The translations under genes and the position numbers were made by a program. From UBA9732 sp045116915 (lineage in GTDB: Bacteria > Spirochaetota > Spirochaetia > Sphaerochaetales > Sphaerochaetaceae): a DNA stretch of 12,874 bases. Under the pieces are notes generated by a model. That model was not told where the DNA came from. It saw only the letters and a list, made by a program, of their open reading frames with translations, and searched no databases. The stretch is from positions 1-12,874 of the forward strand of contig JBGUMQ010000014.1 of the NCBI GenBank assembly GCA_045116915.1. Reading direction: 5' to 3'. Of this stretch, positions 5,760-12,708 are shown one piece after another. How positions within the stretch are numbered: position 1 is the first letter of the stretch; the number at the start of each line of letters is the position of its first letter.

Positions 5760-6752
5760 TCAGGCCTGTCCTGCGGAACCGAGGACATCGATGTTCTTGT
5801 GCATGTACATCTTCTTCAGGGCCTCGCGTGCCGGGGCAAGGTACTTCCTGGGGTCGAACACATCGGGGTGCTCGAAGAGGACCTTGCGGATGAGTGCCGT
5901 CATGGCGAGTCTTCCGTCGGAGTCGATGTTGATCTTGCAGACGGCGCTCTTGGCGGCTTCCCTGAGCTGCTCCTCGGGGATTCCGACGCTGTCCTTCAGC
6001 TTTCCGCCGTACTCGTTGATCATCTTGACATATTCCTGCGGGACGGATGAGGATCCGTGGAGGACGATGGGGAAGCCGGGGAGCTTCTTCTCGATCTCCT
6101 TGAGGATGTCGAAGCGGAGCGGTGGCGGGACAAGGATTCCGTCGGCGTTCCTGGTGCACTGCTCGGCAGTGAACTTGAATGCGCCGTGGCTTGTTCCGAT
6201 GGAGATGGCGAGTGAGTCGACACCGGTCTTGGAGACGAAGTCGATGACCTCGGAAGGCTGTGTGTAGTGTGAGACCTCCGACTGGACCTCATCCTCGATG
6301 CCCGCCAGGACTCCGAGCTCTCCTTCGACTGTGACATCGAACTTGTGTGCGTACTCGACGACCTTTCTCGTGAGTGCGACGTTCTCGTCATAGGGAAGTG
6401 CCGAACCGTCGATCATGACCGATGAGAAACCGTTGTCGATGCAGTCCTTGCATGTCTCGAACGAATCGCCGTGGTCCAGATGGAGTACGATGGGGATGTC
6501 GTATCCGAGCTCGTGTGCGTACTCGGTAGCGCCCTTGGCCATGTTCCTGAGAAGGTTGATGTTGGCGTAGTCCCTTGCTCCCTTGGAAACCTGAAGGATG
6601 ACGGGCGACTTCGTCTCGACACAAGCCGCGATGATCGCCTGCATCTGCTCCATGTTGTTGAAGTTGTAAGCAGGAATAGCATATCCGCCCGAAACAGCCT
6701 TGGCGAACATTTCCCTGGTGTTGACCAGGCCCAGATCTTTGTATGATGTCAT
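5760..6752 (-). CDS. fba: Class II fructose-1,6-bisphosphate aldolase
   Basis: The 330-residue zinc-dependent aldolase interconverts fructose 1,6-bisphosphate with glyceraldehyde 3-phosphate and dihydroxyacetone phosphate in glycolysis and gluconeogenesis. The active site is complete: LHLDHGDS (90-97) gives catalytic Asp93 and zinc-binding His94. The motif EGELG (143-147) follows, then GTSHG (186-190) with zinc-ligand His189 and LHGSSS (231-236) with zinc-ligand His232. Lysine/arginine-rich C-terminal helices end in YLAPAREALKKMY. Length and motifs fit the longer type B form seen in several anaerobes. The start is the ATG at 6752, set by AGGAG eight bases upstream. An open frame continues 21 codons further but lies in the promoter. 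It is a single-gene unit with its own promoter and terminator, divergent from the next gene. Confidence 0.96.
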   Translation of the reverse strand: MTSYKDLGLVNTREMFAKAVSGGYAIPAYNFNNMEQMQAIIAACVETKSPVILQVSKGARDYANINLLRNMAKGATEYAHELGYDIPIVLHLDHGDSFETCKDCIDNGFSSVMIDGSALPYDENVALTRKVVEYAHKFDVTVEGELGVLAGIEDEVQSEVSHYTQPSEVIDFVSKTGVDSLAISIGTSHGAFKFTAEQCTRNADGILVPPPLRFDILKEIEKKLPGFPIVLHGSSSVPQEYVKMINEYGGKLKDSVGIPEEQLREAAKSAVCKINIDSDGRLAMTALIRKVLFEHPDVFDPRKYLAPAREALKKMYMHKNIDVLGSAGQA

Positions 6753-6774
6753 TTGGTGTTCTCCTATACGCTCC

Positions 6775-6803
6775 ATACTACCCGTTACAACACCGACAGT
6801 CAA
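6775..6803 (-). promoter_or_regulatory. Promoter of fba
   Basis: On the minus strand, TTGACT (6803-6798) is followed by 17 bases and TAGTAT (6780-6775), close to the vegetative consensus. Transcription would start near 6768, giving a leader of about 15 bases that holds the AGGAG ribosome site. Confidence 0.8.
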
Positions 6804-6806
6804 TGC

Positions 6807-6836
6807 TTGACGCATGTGCGCGCGCGGCGGTAATCT
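6807..6836 (+). promoter_or_regulatory. Divergent promoter for the membrane-anchored hypothetical gene
   Basis: TTGACG (6807-6812), 18 bases, then TAATCT (6831-6836). Transcription would begin about seven bases after the -10, near 6843, one base before the ATG of the gene at 6844. The mRNA may therefore be leaderless, which agrees with the absence of a ribosome binding site. The -35 lies three bases from that of the fba promoter in mirror image. Confidence 0.6.
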
Positions 6837-6843
6837 TCATGGC

Positions 6844-7725
6844 ATGGGAAACAACCGCACGGACAGTAGGAAGAAGGGCCGCAGGGGCCTTGTCGCGATC
6901 ATCATAACGTTATCGGTCCTGGTGCTGCTCGCAGGAGCGGCCGCCGCGGTGTATTTCCTGGCCTTCGATACGGTGACGATTGTCTCCGATTCCTCGTTCA
7001 CGCAGATCATCCCGTCGGGCACGTTCGCATCGCTCAGGCTTCGCCTGGCCATGGAGGCCAAGCGTCTGAGGATAGTCAACCTTCCCGACCAGTGCTTCAG
7101 GTCCACTGATGTGTTCATCGCGAAGCTCGCCTACACCGGAGGTTCATGCATCATCCTGACCCCGGTCCCGGCGGCCTATGCGGTGATAAACAACATAGAT
7201 CTGTCGGCTCTTATACCTGATGCCGTGGTGATCGGGATCCATGACGTGACGGGCACGGCATGCTTCGATGTCACGCTTGTCTCCGACGAGCTTTCCGGCT
7301 GGCAGGACGCGGCTTCCGCGATTCTGGCCGAGAATTCCTCGATGGCCCGGAACGTGGCGCTGATCTATGAAAACCAGGTGGATGAGCTGGCGCAGGGCAT
7401 TGTGGATTCCTTCCCTGCAGGCCATGTCACCGAGTTCCGGAAGGAAGGCTCGGCCAGGATGTTCTCCATCACCACTTACGACACGATGGACGCGCAGGGG
7501 ATCGTGCTTGCCTTGTGCCCCTATGTCACGGGCTTCTCCGGATTCTTCAACACCGACCATGCGGTCTCCTGGATAGTGGACTACAGGTTCGCATATACGG
7601 TTCCCGATGCGAATCTCTACGGTGTGGTCTCTCCCGACCTCGGGCTTCTGCCATCGGTCATCAGGGCGGCGGAGAAGGGCGCGCGCTCGGAGGTGGCTCT
7701 GCCCTATGTGTATGAGAAGAGATGA
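6844..7725 (+). CDS. Membrane-anchored hypothetical protein, periplasmic-binding-protein-like
   Basis: This is a 293-residue protein I do not recognise. A short basic N-terminus (RKKGRRG, 9-15) precedes one hydrophobic segment of about 24 residues (16-40, alanine- and leucine-rich), and the rest is soluble. The arrangement is a signal anchor with the body outside the cytoplasmic membrane. It has no lipobox cysteine. The body alternates short hydrophobic strands with helices (for example SCIILTPVPAAYAVINN, DAVVIGIHD, NVALIYENQVDELAQGIVDSF, GIVLALCP, NLYGVVSPDLG). This is reminiscent of the two-lobed type I periplasmic binding fold, an inference from pattern only. The ATG at 6844 has no Shine-Dalgarno site and lies about seven bases behind a -10 box. 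nth begins seven bases after its stop, so the two are co-transcribed. No partner transporter genes are nearby. Confidence 0.75.
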   Translation: MGNNRTDSRKKGRRGLVAIIITLSVLVLLAGAAAAVYFLAFDTVTIVSDSSFTQIIPSGTFASLRLRLAMEAKRLRIVNLPDQCFRSTDVFIAKLAYTGGSCIILTPVPAAYAVINNIDLSALIPDAVVIGIHDVTGTACFDVTLVSDELSGWQDAASAILAENSSMARNVALIYENQVDELAQGIVDSFPAGHVTEFRKEGSARMFSITTYDTMDAQGIVLALCPYVTGFSGFFNTDHAVSWIVDYRFAYTVPDANLYGVVSPDLGLLPSVIRAAEKGARSEVALPYVYEKR

Positions 7726-7732
7726 CCGGGCC

Positions 7733-8395
7733 ATGGACGAGCAGTATTTCGACAGGATATTCGCCGAATTCAGGCAGGTGCTGGCGGACATGGGGAAGGT
7801 ACTCCCCGCAGTCTCCCTGGTGGCCGTGCGCCGTCAGGATCCGTTCCCGGTCCTGATATCCACCGTGATATCCCTCAGGACAAAGGACGATGTCACGCTG
7901 CATGCCTCCGAGCGTCTTCTTTCCCGGGCTCCGACAGCCCGCGACATGACATCCCTTTCCGAGGACGACATAGCCGACCTGATTTTCCCCGCCGGGTTCT
8001 ACAGGCGCAAGGCACAGCAGATCCTGCAGATATCGCGGATCCTGGTGGATGAGTACGGAGGGGAGGTCCCCGCCGATGCACAGCTTCTGATGAAGCTCCC
8101 CGGAGTGGGTATCAAGACGGCGAACCTGACATTGAATCTGGGATTCGGTATCGACGCCATCTGCGTGGACTGCCATGTCCACCAGATCTCCAACCGTCTT
8201 GGATGGATAGACACGAAGACCCCGGAGGAGAGCGAGAAGGTCCTCCAGACCGTCATGCCCAGGCGTTTCTGGATCCCTCTGAACGAGCTTCTCGTGTCCT
8301 ACGGGCAGGAGGTCTGCACGAGCGTCAGCCCCAGGTGCTCCATGTGTCCCGAGAACAGTGCATGTCCGAAGAACGGTGTCACGCGTTCGCGGTGA
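7733..8395 (+). CDS. nth: Endonuclease III (iron-sulfur DNA glycosylase/AP lyase)
   Basis: The 220-residue protein removes oxidised pyrimidines from DNA and nicks the abasic site (base excision repair). The helix-hairpin-helix LPGVGIKTAN (122-131) carries the catalytic Lys128, and VDCHVH (145-150) holds the catalytic Asp146. The 4Fe-4S loop has perfect spacing, Cys195-x6-Cys202-x2-Cys205-x5-Cys211. The damage-recognition stretch reads ISLRTKDD rather than the SAQATD of Escherichia coli, placing it in the subfamily with LRTKD/QRTRD. I use the ATG at 7733, seven bases after the upstream stop. In-frame ATGs at 7706 and 7712 overlap that gene, and GGAGGTGG at 7689-7696 could serve the one at 7706, so the start is not certain. 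The last 17 bases overlap tatD on the other strand. Confidence 0.94.
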   Translation: MDEQYFDRIFAEFRQVLADMGKVLPAVSLVAVRRQDPFPVLISTVISLRTKDDVTLHASERLLSRAPTARDMTSLSEDDIADLIFPAGFYRRKAQQILQISRILVDEYGGEVPADAQLLMKLPGVGIKTANLTLNLGFGIDAICVDCHVHQISNRLGWIDTKTPEESEKVLQTVMPRRFWIPLNELLVSYGQEVCTSVSPRCSMCPENSACPKNGVTRSR

Positions 8396-9215
8396 GCCTG
8401 TCGTAGTTCTCCCTGACGGTCTCCGTCAGTTTCCCGATCTCCATCCCAAGCGTTTCTGCCGCACATGCGTATGTATGGATTATGTTCAGAGGGCTGTTGG
8501 GCTGACCTCTGAGCGGAACCGGCGAGAGGTAGGGGGAGTCTGTCTCAAGCAGGAGTCTGTCCTGAGGGACCTCCTTCAGGGCCTCCCTGAGGTCCGTGTT
8601 CCTCCTGTACGTGAGGTTCCCTGCGAAACTGATGCAGTAGCCTCTGTCCAGCGCGGTTCTCAGGACCTTCCTGCTTCCGTCGAAGCAGTGGATCACGCCG
8701 CCCCTGTCGGGTCCGAGGCGCCTGATCACGTCGGCGGTGTCCTCGTCGGCGTCCCTGTCGTGGATCAGCACGCGCAGTCCCATCTCCGACGCCCACTGCA
8801 TCTGGGTCTCGAATATCAGGTGCTGCTTTTCGTGTGTCCCGTAATCCCAGTAGTAGTCCAGGCCGATCTCGCCTATGAAGGAGGCTTTGTACGTGACGAG
8901 GTTCTCCCTCAGCTGCGAGAGCTCCCGCATGATCAGGTCGATGTCCTTGGTCTGCTGGAATTCGAACTCCGGCTCGACGGGCTTCGTCTCGCTCCGGCCG
9001 GCCTCCCACGGGCCCATGGCCCCGGCGAGGAGTATGCGCGGCCAGTCCTTCAGGAGCCTGCTGCGCTCCGGAAGGTCGTCATGGGTGCATCCGATGTCGA
9101 TCCCGCCGTGGAAGCCTTCGGAAAAGAGCTTCCCGTAGACAGAAAAAACATCCATGCCCCTCTGGAGCATGGACTGTGTGTGGAAATGCGAATCTATGAT
9201 TCCTTCGTATGTCAT
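8379..9215 (-). CDS. tatD: TatD-family metal-dependent hydrolase (putative DNase)
   Basis: The 278-residue protein belongs to the TatD family, amidohydrolase-fold enzymes with two metal ions that act as 3'-5' nucleases, with roles proposed in DNA repair and turnover. The ligand set is complete: DSHFH (8-12, His10 and His12), GEIGLDYYW (115-123, Glu116), LIHDRDADEDT (150-160, His152), IHCFDGS (175-181, His176) and LETDSPYL (223-230, Asp226). Residues 65-95 are less conserved and hold a Glu/Pro-rich insert. Its ATG overlaps the clpX stop as ATGA, with no clear ribosome binding site, so its translation is probably coupled to clpX. It is the last gene of the tig-clpP-clpX operon and shows no terminator of its own. 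Its 3' end overlaps that of nth by 17 bases. Confidence 0.93.
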   Translation of the reverse strand: MTYEGIIDSHFHTQSMLQRGMDVFSVYGKLFSEGFHGGIDIGCTHDDLPERSRLLKDWPRILLAGAMGPWEAGRSETKPVEPEFEFQQTKDIDLIMRELSQLRENLVTYKASFIGEIGLDYYWDYGTHEKQHLIFETQMQWASEMGLRVLIHDRDADEDTADVIRRLGPDRGGVIHCFDGSRKVLRTALDRGYCISFAGNLTYRRNTDLREALKEVPQDRLLLETDSPYLSPVPLRGQPNSPLNIIHTYACAAETLGMEIGKLTETVRENYDRLTANA

Positions 9216-10486
9216 TTCAGGAGTTCCCGGTCGAGCGGGTTGCCGTCGGAGCCGATCAGCACGGGCTTGGTCTTCTTCTGCACCGTGGATTCCTCGATGA
9301 CGATCCTCTTCACATCGCTGTAGGAGGGGACATCGTACATTATGTCGGTCATTATGGTCTCGACTATGCTTCTGAGTCCGCGTGCACCGGTCTTCTGGTC
9401 GTATGCCGTCTGGGCGATGCAGTGTATGGCATCCTTGGTGAACTCGAGCTCGACGTTGTCCAGCCTCATGGTCGCCTGGTACTGCCTGATGATGGAGTTC
9501 CTGGGCTCGGTGAGGATCCTCTCCATGTCCTCCACCTTGAGGTCGTTCAGGGCCACGTGGATGGGGAGTCTTCCGATGAACTCAGGGATGAGGCCGAACT
9601 TGATCAGGTCGTCCGGAAGGACGTTGGAGTAGAGTGTCTCCAGGTCCTTGTCCCTGGCGTCCGTCTGGTGCTTGCCGAAACCGATCTCGGATTTGCCGAT
9701 CCTCTTCTCGATGATCCTGTCCAGACCCACGAAGGCTCCTCCGCAGATGAAGAGGATGTTGCGCGTGTCGATCTTGAGCATCTCCTGGTTGGGATGCTTG
9801 CGTCCGCCCTGCGGCGGAACACTGGCGACAGTACCCTCGATTATCTTCAGAAGCGCCTGCTGCACTCCCTCGCCTGAGACGTCGCGCGTGATGGAGACGT
9901 TCTCGCCTTTCTTGGCGATCTTGTCCACCTCGTCCAGGAAGATGATTCCGTGCTCCGCGGCCGAGATGTCGTCATTGGCGGCCTGGATCAGCTTGAGCAG
10001 TATGTTTTCAACGTCCTCACCGACATATCCGGCCTCCGTTATGGTGGTGGCGTCGGCGATAGCGAACGGTACGCTGAGCCTTGTGGCAAGGGTCCTGGCA
10101 AGCAGTGTCTTACCGGTTCCGGTGGGTCCCATCATCAGGATGTTGGACTTGTCCAGGGAGACGTTCTCCCTGTCCTCGAGCTCCTTCTCGAACTTGATGC
10201 GCTTGTAGTGGTTGTACACCGCGACGCTGAGGATCTTCTTGGCCTGCTGCTGTCCGATGACGAACTGGTCCAGGTACTCCTTCATCTCGTGCGGGGTCGG
10301 GAGCTTGTCGGGGATCGCGAAAGCGCTTTCCTTCTTCTGTCCGTCGCCGTCATCGCCTTCGTAGAGGATGGACCTGCATTTGTCCACGCAGCTCTCGCAG
10401 ATGGTCACTCCGCCGGGGCCGGTGACCATCCTGTTCGTCGAGCTTCCGCAGAACGAGCAGTACTTGTTGTTCTTTCCGAATGCCAT
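9212..10486 (-). CDS. clpX: ATP-dependent Clp protease ATP-binding subunit ClpX
   Basis: The 424-residue AAA+ unfoldase recognises tagged proteins and feeds them into ClpP. The N-terminal zinc-binding domain has Cys10, Cys13, Cys30 and Cys33. The AAA+ module has Walker A GPTGTGKT (120-127), the pore loop GYVGED (153-158), Walker B IIFLDEVDK (181-189), the GGRKHP loop (227-232), the box with FIGRLP (303-308) and sensor 2 GARGLRS (367-373). The tripeptide IGF (268-270), which docks into ClpP, is intact, so it is built to work with the neighbouring ClpP. Its ATG shares one base with the clpP stop (TAATG), which implies translational coupling. tatD overlaps its end by four bases. Confidence 0.98.
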   Translation of the reverse strand: MAFGKNNKYCSFCGSSTNRMVTGPGGVTICESCVDKCRSILYEGDDGDGQKKESAFAIPDKLPTPHEMKEYLDQFVIGQQQAKKILSVAVYNHYKRIKFEKELEDRENVSLDKSNILMMGPTGTGKTLLARTLATRLSVPFAIADATTITEAGYVGEDVENILLKLIQAANDDISAAEHGIIFLDEVDKIAKKGENVSITRDVSGEGVQQALLKIIEGTVASVPPQGGRKHPNQEMLKIDTRNILFICGGAFVGLDRIIEKRIGKSEIGFGKHQTDARDKDLETLYSNVLPDDLIKFGLIPEFIGRLPIHVALNDLKVEDMERILTEPRNSIIRQYQATMRLDNVELEFTKDAIHCIAQTAYDQKTGARGLRSIVETIMTDIMYDVPSYSDVKRIVIEESTVQKKTKPVLIGSDGNPLDRELLK

Positions 10487-11070
10487 TACCTGTCCCCCCG
10501 CTCGAGTATGGAGTCGACGATATGGTACGCGACGGCGTCATCGGCCGTCATGAAGTGGTCCCTCTCCATGTCGGCGGCGACTTTGTCGTAATCCCTGCCG
10601 GTGTGCTTCGCAAGATACTCGATCGTGAGTTTCTTGAGCCTGATTATCTCCTTGGCATGGATGCTGACATCCGAGGCCTGTCCCTGGACTCCTCCCCACG
10701 GCTGGTGGATCATGACCCTCGCCGACGGGAGGATGATCCTCTTGCCCTCTGTCCCGCATGCGAGGATCAGGGCCGCCATGGAGGCCGCCTGACCCATGCA
10801 GATGGTGGACACGTCCGGGCTGATGCACTGGATCGTGTCGTAGATGGCAAGTCCTGCAGTGACGCTTCCGCCGGGTGAGTTTATATAGAGGCTTATGTCC
10901 TTCTTCGGATCCTCGTTCTCAAGGAAGAGCAGCTGGGCGACTACGAGGTCGGCCCTGGCGTCGTCGATCTCCCCGTCCAGGAAGACGATCCTTTCCTTGA
11001 GGAGCCTGCTGTATATGTCGTAGGCCCTTTCGTTGAGTCCGTTGTGCTCTATGACGGTCGGTATCAGCAT
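10486..11070 (-). CDS. clpP: ATP-dependent Clp protease proteolytic subunit
   Basis: The 194-residue serine peptidase assembles as a double heptameric ring and degrades proteins delivered by ClpX (and ClpA/ClpC where present). The catalytic triad is visible as Ser97 in GQAASM, His122 in MIHQPWGG and Asp171 in ERDHFM. The family segments YINSPGGSVTAGLAIYD (62-78) and GRDYDKVAADMERD (158-171) are present. There is almost no propeptide before LIPTVIEH. GAGGT overlaps the tig stop codon seven bases before the ATG, and only eight bases separate the two genes. clpX follows with a one-base overlap. Confidence 0.98.
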   Translation of the reverse strand: MLIPTVIEHNGLNERAYDIYSRLLKERIVFLDGEIDDARADLVVAQLLFLENEDPKKDISLYINSPGGSVTAGLAIYDTIQCISPDVSTICMGQAASMAALILACGTEGKRIILPSARVMIHQPWGGVQGQASDVSIHAKEIIRLKKLTIEYLAKHTGRDYDKVAADMERDHFMTADDAVAYHIVDSILERGDR

Positions 11071-11078
11071 TCAGTACC

Positions 11079-12413
11079 TCAGTTCTCTTCTTTCTTCTCT
11101 TCGGCCTTCTTGGGAGCCGCGGCCTTGAACTTGTTGTTCTCGAGCAGGAAATCGCGTGCCTTCCTGAACTTGACGTCGTCCTCGGCGTAGATCTTCATGG
11201 ACTCGTAGTTTGGATCGTCCTTGGTGATGTTCTCGCCGTAGTTCTTCAGCTCCTCGGCGAGCTCTTCCTCGGAGACCTCGAACTTCTGGTCTTCCTTGAT
11301 CTGCTCGAGCACGAGCTGTGCCTTGATGTTCTGCAGGGTGTCGGCCCTTCTTGTCTCGAGGAACTGCTCCTTGGATCCGCCCTGGGCGCCCATGATCTTC
11401 ATGACGTCCTCTTCCTTCATTCCGAAGCGGGAGATGAAGTTCTGCCAGTCGGACTCGAGCTGTGCCTCGACCATGCTCTTGGGAACGGCGATCTCGGTCT
11501 TGTCCAGGATGGCCTTGACGACGGAGTCGAGCTTCGCGGCCCTGTTGTCGGATTCGGCGGCGTCCTCGAGCTGCTTGCGTGTGGCCTTGAGCAGGTCATC
11601 GACAGTCTTGTACTCGTCCTTGACGTCCTGTGCGAAATCGTCGTCAAGCTCCGGGACTTCCTTGACCTTGACTTCCTTGACGGCGACCTTGATCTTCACG
11701 GTCTTGCCCAGGTAGTCGGTTCCCATTCCGCTGTCATCGCCGTATGTCTTCTCGATGACGGTCTCGTCTCCCTTCTTCAGGCCGATGATGTCCTTGTCGA
11801 GCTTGTAGAAGTTGTAGGAGCTTCCGACCGTGAATGTGAAGTCGTCGCGCTTGTTGGCGGCCATCTCGTTGCCGTCGGCATCGAGCTCGGCGTAGTCGAG
11901 TGTGACGATGTCTCCCTCGGCGACCGGTCCGTTCTTGGCGATGACCATGGCGTTCTGCTGTCTGAGTCTCTCGATCTCGGCGTTGACCTCTTCGTCGGTG
12001 ACCTTCCTTGCCTGGTACTCGATCTCAAGTCCCTTGTACTCGGGGAGTGCCACGACGGGAAGCACATCGTAGATGACGCTGTAGGTGATGTCCGTGTTGG
12101 GCTTGAAGGGAAGGAGGGCCTCCTCGTTCTGCAGCTCGGGTGTGCTGTAGGGGAGCGGGCGGTCCTTGGCGTCCATGTCCTTGTACGAATCGGTGAGGTT
12201 CTTCTCCATGAGTCTGAATGTGACTTCCTCACGGATGGCGTCGCCGTATTTGCTCTCGACAAGCGAGACGGGGGCCTTGCCCGGTCTGAATCCCTTGATG
12301 GTGAGCTTCTTCGCGTAGTCCCTGATTGTCTTAGAATAGTCTTCCTCGATCGTGGCGGCGCTGAGTGTCAGCGTGAGCTCCACGGAAGAGTTCTCAAGTT
12401 TCTTGATCTCCAT
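11079..12413 (-). CDS. tig: Trigger factor (ribosome-bound chaperone)
   Basis: The 444-residue chaperone binds at the ribosome exit tunnel and shields new chains. The N-terminal ribosome-binding domain has the signature GFRPGKAP (41-48). A PPIase (FKBP-type) domain spans roughly 155-250, including NGPVAEGDIVTLDY and GLKKGDE. The C-terminal helical domain follows from ELDDDFAQDV (255-264) onward. The protein ends in a lysine/glutamate tail (APKKAEEKKEEN). I start it at the ATG at 12413, with AGAGG seven bases upstream. An open frame runs 17 codons further but crosses the leader and promoter region. It is the first gene of the tig-clpP-clpX-tatD operon, an arrangement that places folding and degradation of new proteins under shared control. 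Confidence 0.97.
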   Translation of the reverse strand: MEIKKLENSSVELTLTLSAATIEEDYSKTIRDYAKKLTIKGFRPGKAPVSLVESKYGDAIREEVTFRLMEKNLTDSYKDMDAKDRPLPYSTPELQNEEALLPFKPNTDITYSVIYDVLPVVALPEYKGLEIEYQARKVTDEEVNAEIERLRQQNAMVIAKNGPVAEGDIVTLDYAELDADGNEMAANKRDDFTFTVGSSYNFYKLDKDIIGLKKGDETVIEKTYGDDSGMGTDYLGKTVKIKVAVKEVKVKEVPELDDDFAQDVKDEYKTVDDLLKATRKQLEDAAESDNRAAKLDSVVKAILDKTEIAVPKSMVEAQLESDWQNFISRFGMKEEDVMKIMGAQGGSKEQFLETRRADTLQNIKAQLVLEQIKEDQKFEVSEEELAEELKNYGENITKDDPNYESMKIYAEDDVKFRKARDFLLENNKFKAAAPKKAEEKKEEN

Positions 12414-12465
12414 TTTATTCCTCTCAGTAATAAATTTATCAATGCTCTCGAATGTGCGCCCCACT

Positions 12466-12492
12466 AATATATAGAAATCGTGAAAAAGAATC
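12466..12492 (-). promoter_or_regulatory. Likely promoter of the tig-clpP-clpX-tatD operon
   Basis: TATATT (12471-12466) on the minus strand is a good -10. The region 17 bases upstream reads TAGATT, a poor -35, in a T-rich tract. The start would be near 12459, leaving a leader of about 45 bases that includes the near-palindrome around TAATAAATTTATCA (12428-12441). No CIRCE-type heat-shock operator is seen. Confidence 0.45.
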
Positions 12493-12540
12493 TACATGCG
12501 CCGTGAAAAAACCCGTGCGAAAAAAAACGCCGTGCGACTC

Positions 12541-12569
12541 TTGCGCAAGTTCTGCAAAAATGCTATAAA
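12541..12569 (+). promoter_or_regulatory. Promoter of the tRNA-Gly gene
   Basis: TTGCGC (12541-12546), 17 bases, then TATAAA (12564-12569) preceded by TGC. Transcription would start near 12576, about six bases before the mature 5' end of the tRNA. The -35 is part of the palindrome TTGCGCAA. Confidence 0.75.
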
Positions 12570-12581
12570 CAATCTCGTCTT

Positions 12582-12653
12582 GCAGCAGTAGCGTAGTGGT
12601 TACGCACCACCTTGCCAAGGTGGCCTACACGAGTTCGAATCTCGCCTGCTGCT
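12582..12653 (+). tRNA. tRNA-Gly, anticodon GCC
   Basis: A full cloverleaf can be drawn. The acceptor stem is GCAGCAG with CTGCTGC (12646-12652). The D arm is GCG-TAGTGGTTA-CGC. The anticodon stem is CCACC with GGTGG around loop TTGCCAA (anticodon GCC at 12614-12616). The T arm has loop TTCGAAT. The base after the acceptor stem is T, the expected glycine discriminator. It reads GGC and GGU/GGC-type glycine codons. The outermost T-stem pair is A with C, a mismatch; the other four pairs are Watson-Crick. CCA is not encoded, so it must be added by the nucleotidyltransferase. A run of T follows directly. Confidence 0.97.
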
Positions 12654-12665
12654 TTTTTTATGTCC

Positions 12666-12706
12666 AAAAGCCGGTTTTGAACACTTGATTCAGAACCGGC
12701 TTTTTT
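12666..12706. terminator. Hairpin terminator after tRNA-Gly, shared with the symporter gene
   Basis: A 16-bp stem (12666-12681 with 12689-12704, one G-T pair) with a 7-base loop CACTTGA begins with AAAAGCCGG and ends CCGGCTTTTTT. It ends the plus-strand tRNA transcript. Its mirror form, with TTTT at the end of the stem, can also stop the minus-strand symporter gene, whose stop codon is three bases away. Confidence 0.92.
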
Positions 12707-12708
12707 GT

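Noticed and set aside
8358..9323. A 321-codon plus-strand open frame opposite tatD and the end of clpX
   Set aside because: It is antisense to genes with complete catalytic motifs and looks like their mirrored codon pattern.
12414..12480. CIRCE heat-shock operator before tig
   Set aside because: No TTAGCACTC-N9-GAGTGCTAA or near match is present; only an AT-rich near-palindrome is seen.
12481..12540. A-rich stretches (GTGCGAAAAAAAA and similar) as a terminator or repeat array
   Set aside because: No stable stem precedes the runs, and the repeated GTGCGA occurs only twice, which is not enough to call a repeat.
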